From the NCBI GenBank assembly GCA_030684475.1, contig JAUXWB010000084.1, positions 1 to 34,872 on the forward strand: 34,872 bases of DNA. Direction: 5' to 3'. Positions 6,484-13,869 of this stretch are shown piece by piece. The stretch comes from Reyranella sp. GTDB lineage: Bacteria > Pseudomonadota > Alphaproteobacteria > Reyranellales > Reyranellaceae. The position numbers and the translations under genes were made by a program. Position 1 is the first letter of the stretch. The number at the start of each line of letters is the position of its first letter. Under the pieces are notes generated by a model that made no database searches, had not been told where the DNA came from, and was given only the letters and a program-made list of their open reading frames with translations.

Positions 6484-7515
6484 ATGACATTCGATCCGGA
6501 TAACGGCGCAGCACCTGTAGCAGCGCCTTCCCTGTGGCGTCGGGCATGGGATCGCGTGCGCGCCTTCCGTCCCTCGATACCAAAGGGCACGACATCGGGC
6601 GGCCGCAGATCGGTGTGGGGATGGGCATGGCGCGCCGCCGTGGTGGTGGCGTTGCTCTACTATCCCGTGGGTGCGCTTGTGGTCGAAGACATCGACGACG
6701 ATCCGCAGTTCGCACCGCGCAATGTGACGCCAGGCGAAAGCCGGGCGGTGGCCGTCGCCGCCGATCTGGTCGACCGGGAGGTCAATGTCCACACTTGGAC
6801 GCCGATGCAACCTTTCTTCATGCCGGCCGGGCTGCTCGACAACATGCCGAACTTCCAGCGCGGCATTGCGGCGGCGCTCGGCCGCTTCAGCACCGAACTG
6901 ATGGACCAGCTTGGCCGTACCCGCGGCTCGAGCCAGACCGACCGCGACCTCGAACAGGCACGCGGTTTCCTGAACGAGCAGCCCAACATCTGGATCTGGC
7001 AACCCAGCGTGTCGCTGATGCCGTCGGCCACATCGGCGCAGAAATACCGTGCCGGCCGAGAGAAGCTGCTGGCCTACAACAAGCGGCTCGCCGCCGGGCA
7101 GGCGGTGTTCGAACGCCGCGCCGACAATCTGCAGGCGCTGCTCGAACGCATCGCCAATGACACCGGTTCGGACTCCGCCGTCATCGACCAGCACATCATC
7201 GAGAAGGCCGGCGACCTGTTCGATGCGAGGTGCGACGACATCTTCTACTTCAACAAGGGCCGGCTCTACGCCAACTACCTTCTGTTGCGCGAACTGGGCA
7301 TCGACTTCGAGAACATCATCCGGGAAAAGGGGCTGACCAATGCCTGGAACGGCACGGTGGAGACGTTCCGCCTGGCCGCCGAACTCCAGCCTTGGGTCGT
7401 CTGGAACGGCTACCCCGACGGGCTGCTGATTCCCAACCACCTTCTCGCGCAGGGCTTCTATCTGCTGCGGGCGCGCACCCAGTTGCGCGAAATCAGCAAC
7501 ATCCTGCTGAAGTAG
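6484..7515 (+). CDS. DUF2333 family membrane-anchored protein
   Basis: From the ATG at 6484 the 343-residue protein has an arginine-rich N-terminus and one transmembrane segment ('WAWRAAVVVALLYYPVGALVV'). A long, probably periplasmic domain follows, matching DUF2333 as recalled: 'VNVHTWTPMQPFFMPAGLLDNMPNFQRGI' and 'LYANYLLLRELGIDFENII'. The family has no established function. Its stop is 9 nt before the TauE-type permease start, so it heads the four-gene cluster DUF2333-TauE-TIGR02186-UspA. It diverges from the hydrolase gene with 85 bp between the starts. Confidence 0.82.
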   Translation: MTFDPDNGAAPVAAPSLWRRAWDRVRAFRPSIPKGTTSGGRRSVWGWAWRAAVVVALLYYPVGALVVEDIDDDPQFAPRNVTPGESRAVAVAADLVDREVNVHTWTPMQPFFMPAGLLDNMPNFQRGIAAALGRFSTELMDQLGRTRGSSQTDRDLEQARGFLNEQPNIWIWQPSVSLMPSATSAQKYRAGREKLLAYNKRLAAGQAVFERRADNLQALLERIANDTGSDSAVIDQHIIEKAGDLFDARCDDIFYFNKGRLYANYLLLRELGIDFENIIREKGLTNAWNGTVETFRLAAELQPWVVWNGYPDGLLIPNHLLAQGFYLLRARTQLREISNILLK

Positions 7516-7524
7516 GCCGCCGCG

Positions 7525-8451
7525 GTGGAAATTTATCTTCCCATTGCTGAACAGTCGATGAACGTCTTCGTGCTGCTCGGCCTGGGCGCGGCAGCCGGCC
7601 TGCTCGCCGGCATGTTCGGGGTCGGCGGCGGGTTCCTGGCCACGCCGCTCCTGATCTTCGTCGGCATTCCCCCGGCGGTTGCGGTCGCCAGCCAGGCCAA
7701 CCAGGTGATCGCCAACTCGGTGTCGTCGCTGCAGGTCCATTGGCGGCGCGGCAACGTCGACCTGCGCATGGGGTTGGTGCTGCTGCTGGGCGGCATGGTC
7801 GGCTCGTCGGCCGGCGTCTGGCTGTTCACCTACCTCAAGCGCATCGGCCAGATCGATTTTGTCATCGCCGTTCTCTACGTCGTCATGCTGTCGACGATCG
7901 GCCTGCTTATGCTGACGGAAAGCCTGAGCACCTACGTGAAGCGCCGGCGCAATCCCGAATCGCCGCGCGGTAAGCTTCATACGCACTACCTGGTGCACCG
8001 CCTGCCGCTCAAGCTCAGGTTCTACAAATCGAAGCTCTACATCAGCGCGCTGTTGCCGGTGGGTCTCGGCTTCCTGATCGGCATCCTGTCGGCGATCCTG
8101 GGCGTCGGTGGCGGCTTCGTGCTGGTGCCGGCCATGATCTACCTGCTCGGCATGCCGACGTCCGTGGTGATCGGCACCTCGAATTTCCAGATCCTGTTCG
8201 TGGCGGCCAACGTCACCTTTCTCCAGGCCACGACCAACGGCACGGTCGACGTCGTGCTGGCGTTGCTCCTGATCCTGGGCGGCGTGGTGGGCGCGCCGAT
8301 CGGCTCGCGGCTGGCGGCAAAATTGCCGGGGGTGGCGTTGCGCGGCCTGATGTCGGTTCTGATCCTGGCAGTTGCGGCCGAGCTGCTGATCGAACTCCTG
8401 CGCACGCCAAGTTCGCTTTTCTCGCTGGGTCCCCGCGAGGTGGCGCCATGA
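7525..8451 (+). CDS. TauE/SafE (TSUP) family sulfite/sulfonate exporter-like permease
   Basis: A 308-residue integral membrane protein whose two halves repeat the TSUP signature. 'GLLAGMFGVGGGFLATPLLIFVGIPPAVAVASQ' lies near the N-terminus and 'GILSAILGVGGGFVLVPAMIYLLGMPTSVVIGTSNF' in the second half. They are joined by a charged loop ('YVKRRRNPESPRGKLHTHYLVHRLP') that is longer than in compact TSUP members. The family exports sulfite, sulfoacetate and related anions. The start is a GTG giving MEIYLPIAE, and it overlaps the next gene by ATGA. With TIGR02186 downstream it forms a pair typical of alphaproteobacteria. The exact substrate is uncertain. Confidence 0.92.
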   Translation: MEIYLPIAEQSMNVFVLLGLGAAAGLLAGMFGVGGGFLATPLLIFVGIPPAVAVASQANQVIANSVSSLQVHWRRGNVDLRMGLVLLLGGMVGSSAGVWLFTYLKRIGQIDFVIAVLYVVMLSTIGLLMLTESLSTYVKRRRNPESPRGKLHTHYLVHRLPLKLRFYKSKLYISALLPVGLGFLIGILSAILGVGGGFVLVPAMIYLLGMPTSVVIGTSNFQILFVAANVTFLQATTNGTVDVVLALLLILGGVVGAPIGSRLAAKLPGVALRGLMSVLILAVAAELLIELLRTPSSLFSLGPREVAP

Positions 8452-9251
8452 GACGCCTGCTGGTGGTGCTCGCGGCAGGCCTTGCCTGGGCGAGCAGTGC
8501 GCACGCCCAGGGTCCCCGTGTCGAACCGCCGTCGACCGTTCTGCCACCGTCGGTTCCCATCGAGTCGACGACGCCCGATCTGATCGTCGATCTGTCGCGG
8601 GCGCGGGTGTCGATCACGTCGGCGTTCCAGGGCGAGAGCATCCTGATGTTCGGCATGTTCGACCCGCCCGGTGAAGTGGTCGTGGTCGTGGTCGGACCGG
8701 AGGCGCGCGAGACGGTGCTGCGCAAGCAGCGCTTCCTCGGCCTGTGGCTCAACACCGGCCGTCAGTCGTTCGACCACGTTCCCGCCTACTACGCCATTGC
8801 CGCCAGCCAGCCACTGCAGCGACTGCTCGCCCGCGGCGCAGGCGGCGAGATTCTGTCACTGGAAGACCGGATGTCGACCGTCAAACCGGTGGGCCTGCGG
8901 GCGGCGACCGAGTTGGCCCAGTTCCGCCGCGGTCTGGTCGAGGTGAAGCGCCGGGAGGGCCTTTTCCCGGCCGCTATCGGCCAGGTCACGGTGCAGGCTG
9001 GCCGGCTGTTTCGCGTCGATTTGCCGTTTCCATCCCGTTTGCCCGAGGGCGTCTACGAGGTGAAAGCCTACCTGTTGCGCGAGGGCAAGATCGTCGCTGC
9101 GGTATCGCGGCCGCTGCCGGTCGGCAAGGTCGGCTTCAGCGCCCAGTTGGCGGGGTGGGCGAGCCACGACGGTGCCCTCTACGGCCTGGGCGCAATCGTC
9201 ATGGCACTGTTCGCCGGCTGGCTGGGCGGCGCGATCATGCGGCGTCTGTAG
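8448..9251 (+). CDS. TIGR02186 family protein (exported, C-terminal membrane anchor)
   Basis: The 267-residue protein has a cleavable-looking signal peptide (MRRLLVVLAAGLAWASSAHAQ), a beta-rich central domain ('LIVDLSRARVSITSAFQGESILMFGMF') and a C-terminal membrane segment ('ALYGLGAIVMALFAGWLGGAIMRRL'). This arrangement and the position right after a TauE-type permease match TIGR02186, whose function is not established. Its ATG overlaps the permease stop (ATGA), so they are probably made together. A role as a periplasmic partner of the permease is inferred from context. Confidence 0.85.
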   Translation: MRRLLVVLAAGLAWASSAHAQGPRVEPPSTVLPPSVPIESTTPDLIVDLSRARVSITSAFQGESILMFGMFDPPGEVVVVVVGPEARETVLRKQRFLGLWLNTGRQSFDHVPAYYAIAASQPLQRLLARGAGGEILSLEDRMSTVKPVGLRAATELAQFRRGLVEVKRREGLFPAAIGQVTVQAGRLFRVDLPFPSRLPEGVYEVKAYLLREGKIVAAVSRPLPVGKVGFSAQLAGWASHDGALYGLGAIVMALFAGWLGGAIMRRL

Positions 9252-9267
9252 CAGAGGAGAGCCGATC

Positions 9268-9759
9268 ATGAGCATGAGCGAGCAACCCGGCCGGGTCGAC
9301 GAGCGTGTTTTCCTGGTCGTCGTCGACGAGAGTCCGGAAATGCGCAATGCACTGCGATATGCCTGCCGCCGGGCCAAACGGACCGGCGGTCGCGTGGCGA
9401 TGCTCTATGTCATGGATCCGCCCGAAGGCCAGCAGTGGGGAGCGGTCGTCGACCTGATGCGCCAAGAAGCCCGCCAGCAGGCGGAGGATGTGGTTGCGCG
9501 GTATGCCGATGCGGCTGCCACTCTGACCGGCCAGCCGCCGACGATCCATATCCGCGAGGGCAAGAGCCGGGACGAGCTGCTCAAGCTCGTGACCGAAGAT
9601 CGATCGATCTCGGTTCTGGTGCTGGGCAGCGCCTCGAGCGGCGAGGGGCCTGGCCCCCTGGTCACGGCGCTGACCGGTAAGCTCGGGGGCCAGCTCCGAA
9701 TTCCCCTGACCATCGTACCGGGCGCTCTCACCGAGGCCGAGATCGACGCAATCTCATAG
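9268..9759 (+). CDS. Universal stress protein (UspA family)
   Basis: A single-domain UspA-like protein of 163 residues. It starts 'VFLVVVDESPEMRNALRYACRRAKRTGGRVAMLYVMDPP'. The second half is 'IHIREGKSRDELLKLVTEDRSISVLVLGSASSGEGPGPLV', a variant of the ATP-binding G-x-x-x-x-x-x-x-x-G-(S/T) loop, with 'RIPLTIVPG' as the last strand. The ATG is preceded by GAGGAGA. It ends the DUF2333-TauE-TIGR02186 cluster, 16 nt after TIGR02186. It may bind nucleotide and tune the transporter or a stress response; this is inferred. Confidence 0.88.
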   Translation: MSMSEQPGRVDERVFLVVVDESPEMRNALRYACRRAKRTGGRVAMLYVMDPPEGQQWGAVVDLMRQEARQQAEDVVARYADAAATLTGQPPTIHIREGKSRDELLKLVTEDRSISVLVLGSASSGEGPGPLVTALTGKLGGQLRIPLTIVPGALTEAEIDAIS

Positions 9760-10050
9760 ACCGTGCGCGCATTCTCCGCGGCGTTCTGTCAAGCATCTCT
9801 CCGGAATGAGCTTTTGCTCTTGAGAACTCTGGCAGGCACTAATCCCTGAAGAGTCGTCTATCTTATTGATATATTGTAGTAATATTTATATTATCCATAA
9901 TAATAATACAGGTGCTCTCAAGAATCGACTTGATCGACTGGACGCAGGTTCCTACGTCCGGGGTACCGATTGGGGACGGAGACGTCCCGTTCCCAGCCTG
10001 AGCGATGCCGAGCGGCCCTGCCGCGAAGTGTTCGATGAAGGAGACTAGGT
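9760..10050. promoter_or_regulatory. AT-rich leader region of the nfu gene
   Basis: This 291-bp gap holds no gene I can support. Positions 9858-9912 are strikingly AT-rich for this genome and include a perfect inverted repeat TATTAT-CC-ATAATA at 9889-9902, a plausible promoter or operator. A small perfect hairpin, GGGACG-GAGA-CGTCCC, lies at 9973-9988. Iron or IscR-type control of an Fe-S carrier gene would be expected, but no exact known box was recognised. Confidence 0.4.
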
Positions 10051-10053
10051 TTG
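10038..10053 (+). promoter_or_regulatory. Strong Shine-Dalgarno fixing a TTG start for nfu
   Basis: AAGGAGA (10038-10044) lies 6 nt before TTG at 10051. No in-frame ATG or GTG gives the conserved N-terminus 'MFIQTEQTPNPSTLKFLPG', so TTG is the start. The strong SD may offset the weak codon. Confidence 0.75.
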
Positions 10054-10599
10054 TTTATCCAGACCGAGCAGACGCCTAATCCTTCGACCCTGAAATTCCT
10101 CCCCGGCCGCGTGGTCATGGAGAAGGGCACGATGGATTTTGCGAGCGTCGATACCGCCCAGCCCTCACCCCTGGCCAAAAGGCTGTTTGCGATCGAGGGC
10201 GTCGAGCGGGTGTTCTTCGGCTCCGACTTCGTGACCGTCACGAAGGCGACGAGTCAGGATTGGCAGATCCTCAAGCCATCCATCCTGGGCGGCATTATGG
10301 AACATTACACGTCGGGCGATCCGGTCGTGGCTGATAGCGCCGATACGGGCGCGGCCGCGGCGGAAGACGACGAGATCGTTGCCCAGATCAAGGAGTTGCT
10401 CGATACGCGCGTCCGTCCAGCGGTTGCCCAGGATGGCGGTGATATCGTGTTTCAGGACTTCCGAGACGGCGTGGTCTATCTCCACATGCAGGGGGCGTGC
10501 TCCGGCTGCCCCAGCTCGACCGCCACGCTCAAGATGGGAATCGAGAATCTTCTGAAGCACTACGTGCCAGAAGTGGTGGAAGTCCAGGCGGCCCAGTAG
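10051..10599 (+). CDS. Nfu-type Fe-S cluster scaffold/carrier (NifU-like)
   Basis: The 182-residue protein has an N-terminal Nfu_N domain ('FIQTEQTPNPSTLKFLPGRVV', 'SPLAKRLFAIEGVERVFFGSDFVTVTK') and a C-terminal NifU-like domain. The latter has 'RPAVAQDGGDIVFQDFRDGVVYLHMQGACSGCPSSTATLKMGIENLL', where the C-S-G-C pair binds a [4Fe-4S] cluster shared by a dimer. It delivers clusters to apo-proteins in the cytoplasm. This is the usual alphaproteobacterial and mitochondrial Nfu architecture, not that of E. coli NfuA, which has an A-type N-domain. Translation starts at TTG. It is monocistronic, ended by a hairpin overlapping its stop codon. Confidence 0.94.
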   Translation: MFIQTEQTPNPSTLKFLPGRVVMEKGTMDFASVDTAQPSPLAKRLFAIEGVERVFFGSDFVTVTKATSQDWQILKPSILGGIMEHYTSGDPVVADSADTGAAAAEDDEIVAQIKELLDTRVRPAVAQDGGDIVFQDFRDGVVYLHMQGACSGCPSSTATLKMGIENLLKHYVPEVVEVQAAQ

Positions 10600-10609
10600 G
10601 GCCGCCTTT
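10587..10609 (+). terminator. Rho-independent terminator overlapping the nfu stop codon
   Basis: GGCGGCCC (10587-10594) and GGGCCGCC (10599-10606) form a perfect 8-bp stem with loop AGTA, followed by TTT. The TAG stop (10597-10599) lies in the loop and the first base of the right arm, so the hairpin begins inside the coding region. Confidence 0.8.
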
Positions 10610-10670
10610 CGCTCAAGCGTACAGCGTCAGTACTCGTCGCGATCCGTGGGGGATCGTGGCTGGGGGGTCG

Positions 10671-10688
10671 TTCGTTCGAGCCAACGAA
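10671..10688. promoter_or_regulatory. Inverted repeat upstream of the Bax-like gene
   Basis: TTCGTT (10671-10676) and AACGAA (10683-10688) form a perfect 6-bp dyad with a 6-bp spacer, ending 14 bp before the ATG at 10703. It could be an operator or a small hairpin near the ribosome-binding site. Confidence 0.35.
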
Positions 10689-10702
10689 ACGAAGAGTGTG
10701 GA

Positions 10703-11812
10703 ATGAAGCTGTTAATCTGGCCCGCGGTCGATCGCGGGCGACGTTATGCATTTCCGGCGGCGTGGGCCGCCATGGTTGCCGCGGGCGTGGGCTTGAGCGA
10801 ACCGCTACCGACAATCGATGTCGCTCCGTATCTGTCTTTTGCGGCGATCGGGACGGCGAGCGCGACATCGCCCGAACAGCCGAGGTTTGTCACCATGGAC
10901 GCTCAGCCCGCCGCTTTGACGTTCGTGCGCCACGACGTGAACGAGACCGACGACTGGCCTTATCCCGCCGCCCGCGAGACTACCCTTGGGCACGGACGCT
11001 TCGCAGCCCCCGGCAACGCCGTGCGCCGGCAGGTCAGGTTGCGGCCGATCAGCCCGCGCACCGCCGACGAGCTTGCCGGCTTTTTCCGCGACGTCTCCTA
11101 CACCCTGACCGACGTCCGCTTGGGTGAAGCCGTTCCGCCGATCAAGGTCGATCGCGTCCCGGGTGATCTCAACACCAAGGACGGCAACGAGCGCAAGGTG
11201 CTGTTCATCACCGCCATTCTGCCGGTGGTGCTCGAGGTCAATCACCGCGTGCTCGCCGATCGCGAGCAGCTCCTCTATCTGCGCGACAAGATCGCCGCGA
11301 CGCCGACGCGCGTCACGTTGACCGAGCGCATCTGGCTCGAGGATCTCGCCGATCGTTACAATACGGAGATCGAGAAGATCGACGAACTGGTGCGCCGGGT
11401 CGACATCGTGCCACCTTCGATGGCGATTGCCCAAGGTGGCGCCGAATCGGGCTGGGGCACCTCGTTCGCCGCGCGCAAGGGCAACGCCCTGTTCGGGCAG
11501 ATCCAGTCGGTGGGGCGTCACAGCGTTTCCGTTCCCTGGAAGCCCGGCGCCGGCATGCCGCAGCCCTTCACGGACGTGGGCGAGGCGACCGATGCCTACA
11601 TCACCAATCTCAACACCCATCCCGCCTATGCCGTCTTCCGCGCTGAGCGTGCGGCTATGCGCGCGCGAGGCGAGCATCCCGAGGGCTATCGCCTGATCGG
11701 CACATTGCTGCGCTATTCCGAGCGCGGCCAGGGTTACGTGCAGTTCGTGCGCCAGATCATGCGCGAGAACGAGCTCGGCGATTTCGACAAGGCGCGGCTC
11801 TCGAGCTTCTGA
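10703..11812 (+). CDS. Bax-like protein with glucosaminidase (GH73/FlgJ-type) domain
   Basis: From the ATG at 10703 the protein has 369 residues. A short N-terminal hydrophobic segment ('RRYAFPAAWAAMVAAGVGL') suggests export or membrane anchoring. The C-terminal 220 or so residues match the Bax/glucosaminidase family: 'RKVLFITAILPVVLEVNHRVLADREQL', 'DIVPPSMAIAQGGAESGWGTSFAARKGNALFGQ' with the likely catalytic Glu in 'GAESGWG', and 'YITNLNTHPAYAVFRAERAAMRARG'. Such enzymes cleave N-acetylglucosamine linkages of peptidoglycan in the periplasm. It is followed convergently by a D-Ala-D-Ala dipeptidase, so both neighbours may act on cell wall. The in-frame extension to 10646 looks like leader sequence. 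Confidence 0.9.
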   Translation: MKLLIWPAVDRGRRYAFPAAWAAMVAAGVGLSEPLPTIDVAPYLSFAAIGTASATSPEQPRFVTMDAQPAALTFVRHDVNETDDWPYPAARETTLGHGRFAAPGNAVRRQVRLRPISPRTADELAGFFRDVSYTLTDVRLGEAVPPIKVDRVPGDLNTKDGNERKVLFITAILPVVLEVNHRVLADREQLLYLRDKIAATPTRVTLTERIWLEDLADRYNTEIEKIDELVRRVDIVPPSMAIAQGGAESGWGTSFAARKGNALFGQIQSVGRHSVSVPWKPGAGMPQPFTDVGEATDAYITNLNTHPAYAVFRAERAAMRARGEHPEGYRLIGTLLRYSERGQGYVQFVRQIMRENELGDFDKARLSSF

Positions 11813-11813
11813 G

Positions 11814-12368
11814 CTACATCATCGGGCGTGGCAGATCGGCGTCGCAGACCAGCGGATAGAGTCTGGCGTCGAAGAGCTGATAGTGCCACCACTCGTTTCG
11901 ATAGAAATCCCAGCCGGCGGCGGTCATCAGGCCCATCAGCAGCAGACGGTTGCGCTGGGCTTCGGCGGAAATGTCGGTCCGGCCGTGATGCGACAACGGC
12001 GTAAAGGCGTCGAATGCAGTGCCCATATCGAGCTCCCGGCCGCCGTCGAGCAGGCTGAGGTCGACCGCGACGCCGCGCGAATGGGGCGAGCCACGGCGCG
12101 GGTCGGCGAGAAATTCAGGATCGGGATTGACGTTCCACAGTGCCCACTGCGCCTCGACCGGCCGCAGTGCATCGAAGATTCGCAGCCGCAGACCAAGCGG
12201 CCGGGCAAGCGCCGTGGCCGCGGCGAGCTTTTCCGCCGCTTCGCGATGCAGCCAGCATTCGGCATTCCGGTAGACCGGTCGTCCCGTTAGATTGGCCTCC
12301 GTCGCATAGGCCAGCGTCACGTCGACATCGAAGTCGGGTGGGGCGATCGCAATCAGATCGAGTTTCAT
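11814..12368 (-). CDS. ddpX: D-alanyl-D-alanine dipeptidase (VanX/DdpX, peptidase M15D)
   Basis: A 184-residue protein with the VanX zinc site. 'SPHSRGVAVDLSL' supplies H96 and D103, and 'EWWHYQL' supplies the catalytic E159 and H162. 'RLRIFDALRPVEAQWALW' carries the conserved arginine. The enzyme hydrolyses D-Ala-D-Ala dipeptide. In bacteria without vancomycin resistance clusters it usually serves in peptidoglycan recycling or D-Ala catabolism. No vanH, vanA or ddpABCDF genes are adjacent, so resistance is not suggested. No signal peptide is seen, so it is probably cytoplasmic. It converges with the Bax-like gene (1 bp gap) and diverges from tsaB. Confidence 0.92.
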   Translation of the reverse strand: MKLDLIAIAPPDFDVDVTLAYATEANLTGRPVYRNAECWLHREAAEKLAAATALARPLGLRLRIFDALRPVEAQWALWNVNPDPEFLADPRRGSPHSRGVAVDLSLLDGGRELDMGTAFDAFTPLSHHGRTDISAEAQRNRLLLMGLMTAAGWDFYRNEWWHYQLFDARLYPLVCDADLPRPMM

Positions 12369-12425
12369 GAGCCAAGAATGCCCAGCCCCCCGAGCGAGCG
12401 CCAGAGGCCGGCGGCTCGAACGATC

Positions 12426-13103
12426 ATGAACCTGGTGCTCGCCCTCGATTGTGCGGTCAGCGGCCTTGGTGTGGCGGTGGTGCGTGATGGTGCATGCCTG
12501 ACGTCACTGCGCGAGGAGGGGCGCGATCAGGCGGCCCGGCTCCTGCCGGCGGTGGAATCGGTGCTTCGCGATGCCGGAGTCGGACGGTGCGAACTGTCGT
12601 TGATCGCCGTAACCATCGGCCCGGGAAGTTTCACAGGCGTGCGGGTGGGCCTTGCCGCGTCGCGCGGTCTCGCTGTCGGACTTGGCGTGCCACTCGCCGG
12701 TTTTTCCACGACATCGGTCTTGATGACCCAGGCCGCGACGCCCGGCCGCCTCGTCGTTGCCGCCGTCGACAGCCGGCTCGGCGACTGGTTCTGCGCAATC
12801 GGCGGGGAGGCGGGGGGGCCCTTCGCCGCCACGGCGACAGAACTGGTCGATCGTCTGCGCGACAGGTCCTGTATCGTCGTCGGGGCCGACATCGGCCCGC
12901 TTGTCGAGCAACTGGTGGCGGCCGGCGTCGATGCCGAGGCAGAAGTGGCGCATGTCGATCCCGTCGTGATCGCACGCTTGGCGCTTGCTTCCGGTATCGA
13001 AGCCTGGCGCGCGCTGAACGCGCGCGAGGGGCTGCCGAGGCCGTTGTATCTGCGCGGCGTCAGCGTCACCTTGCCGGATGGCGTGCGCCGCACCGTCGAC
13101 TGA
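12426..13103 (+). CDS. tsaB: tRNA threonylcarbamoyladenosine biosynthesis protein TsaB
   Basis: The 225-residue protein has the ASKHA-like TsaB fold: 'LVLALDCAVSGLGVAVV', 'LLPAVESVLRDAG', 'LSLIAVTIGPGSFTGVRVGLAASRGLAVGLGVPLAGFST' and 'VVAAVDSRLGDWF'. TsaB is the partner of TsaD in making t6A37 on ANN-decoding tRNAs. The ATG at 12426 is preferred over the in-frame ATG at 12378 because it gives the family's N-terminal strand. Its stop codon directly abuts the rimI ATG (TGAATG), an arrangement common in alphaproteobacteria, so the two are co-expressed. Confidence 0.95.
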   Translation: MNLVLALDCAVSGLGVAVVRDGACLTSLREEGRDQAARLLPAVESVLRDAGVGRCELSLIAVTIGPGSFTGVRVGLAASRGLAVGLGVPLAGFSTTSVLMTQAATPGRLVVAAVDSRLGDWFCAIGGEAGGPFAATATELVDRLRDRSCIVVGADIGPLVEQLVAAGVDAEAEVAHVDPVVIARLALASGIEAWRALNAREGLPRPLYLRGVSVTLPDGVRRTVD

Positions 13104-13574
13104 ATGACCGACACGCCCGTCCTGCGTCCTCTGGGCGCCCTAGATCTCGATCGGGCGGCCGCACTGCATTGCGAATCTTTTGTGCCCTTTGGCGAGCGCG
13201 GCTGGACGCGACAGGACATGGCGGAATTGCTCGGATCTCCGGGCGTCGTGGGCCTGTTGCTTCAGATCGGCGACACAGACGTCGGCATGGTCATTTGCCG
13301 GGTGCTGGCCGATGAGTCCGAGATCATCACCCTTGCGGTTCGGCCGGTCCATCGGCGTCGTGGCGCCGGCCGACGCCTGCTGGCGGTTGCTGCCGACCAT
13401 GTTCGGGCGATGGGTGCCCGGACGCTGTTCCTCGAGGTCGCTGCCGACAATCCTGCGGCGCGGGCCCTCTATGAATCGGCCGGCTTTCGCGTCTCTGGCA
13501 GCCGACCCGCCTATTTCAAGCGCGGCGACCGTCCACCGGCGGACGCATTTGTCATGGTTCTCGATCTGGATTGA
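13104..13574 (+). CDS. rimI: Ribosomal-protein-alanine N-acetyltransferase RimI-like (GNAT)
   Basis: A 156-residue GNAT protein with the acetyl-CoA loop 'LAVRPVHRRRGAGRRLLAVAADHV' (the R-x-x-G-x-G/A motif) and the RimI-type C-terminus 'TLFLEVAADNPAARALYESAGFRVSGSRPAYF'. RimI acetylates the N-terminal residue of ribosomal protein S18 in E. coli. The call rests on domain match and on position directly after tsaB with no spacer. It converges with the TusA-like gene with no gap between the stop codons. Confidence 0.9.
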   Translation: MTDTPVLRPLGALDLDRAAALHCESFVPFGERGWTRQDMAELLGSPGVVGLLLQIGDTDVGMVICRVLADESEIITLAVRPVHRRRGAGRRLLAVAADHVRAMGARTLFLEVAADNPAARALYESAGFRVSGSRPAYFKRGDRPPADAFVMVLDLD

Positions 13575-13823
13575 TCAGGCCCGGCGAATTGTCACGATAT
13601 GGGTGTCGCCAAGGGCCTCGATCCCCAAAATGGTGTGGCCCTCGTCGCGGGCAGCGCGGGGAACGTTCCGGAGCGGCTCCTCGCCCCGCAGCCGGACGCT
13701 CAGGATCTCGCCAGAACGCATCCGTTCGAGCTTGAGCTTGGTCCGGACGAAGGTCATCGGGCAGACCTCGGCAGTAATGTCGATGTCATGGTCAGGTTGT
13801 ATGGCATTTGGCTGTGTGGACAT
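13575..13823 (-). CDS. TusA-family sulfurtransferase/redox protein
   Basis: From the ATG at 13823 the protein has 82 residues, the normal TusA length. It reads 'DIDITAEVCPMTFVRTKLKLERMRSGEILSVRLRGEEPLRNVPRAARDEGH', with the active-site Cys in 'CPMT'. Classical TusA has CPxP; the fourth residue here is Thr, as in a subgroup I recall from alphaproteobacteria. TusA-like proteins pass persulfide sulfur in the cytoplasm. A longer reading frame to 13946 overlaps fur and is not supported. It diverges from fur, sharing a 46-bp promoter region, and ends flush against rimI. Confidence 0.88.
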   Translation of the reverse strand: MSTQPNAIQPDHDIDITAEVCPMTFVRTKLKLERMRSGEILSVRLRGEEPLRNVPRAARDEGHTILGIEALGDTHIVTIRRA

Positions 13824-13833
13824 GTCCCCAACT

Positions 13834-13863
13834 ATACCCCGAACGCCAGCCGGTGTAGGGTAT
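13834..13863. promoter_or_regulatory. Inverted repeat in the tusA-like/fur divergent promoter
   Basis: ATACCC (13834-13839) and GGGTAT (13858-13863) form a perfect dyad separated by 18 bp within the 46 bp between the two starts. They could be arms of an operator or opposed -10-like elements of two divergent promoters. Confidence 0.35.
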
Positions 13864-13869
13864 TGCTGC

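Noticed and set aside
11814..12368. Vancomycin resistance gene (vanX)
   Set aside because: The enzyme has VanX catalytic residues, but no vanH, vanA, vanR or vanS neighbours are present; recycling or catabolism is the simpler reading.
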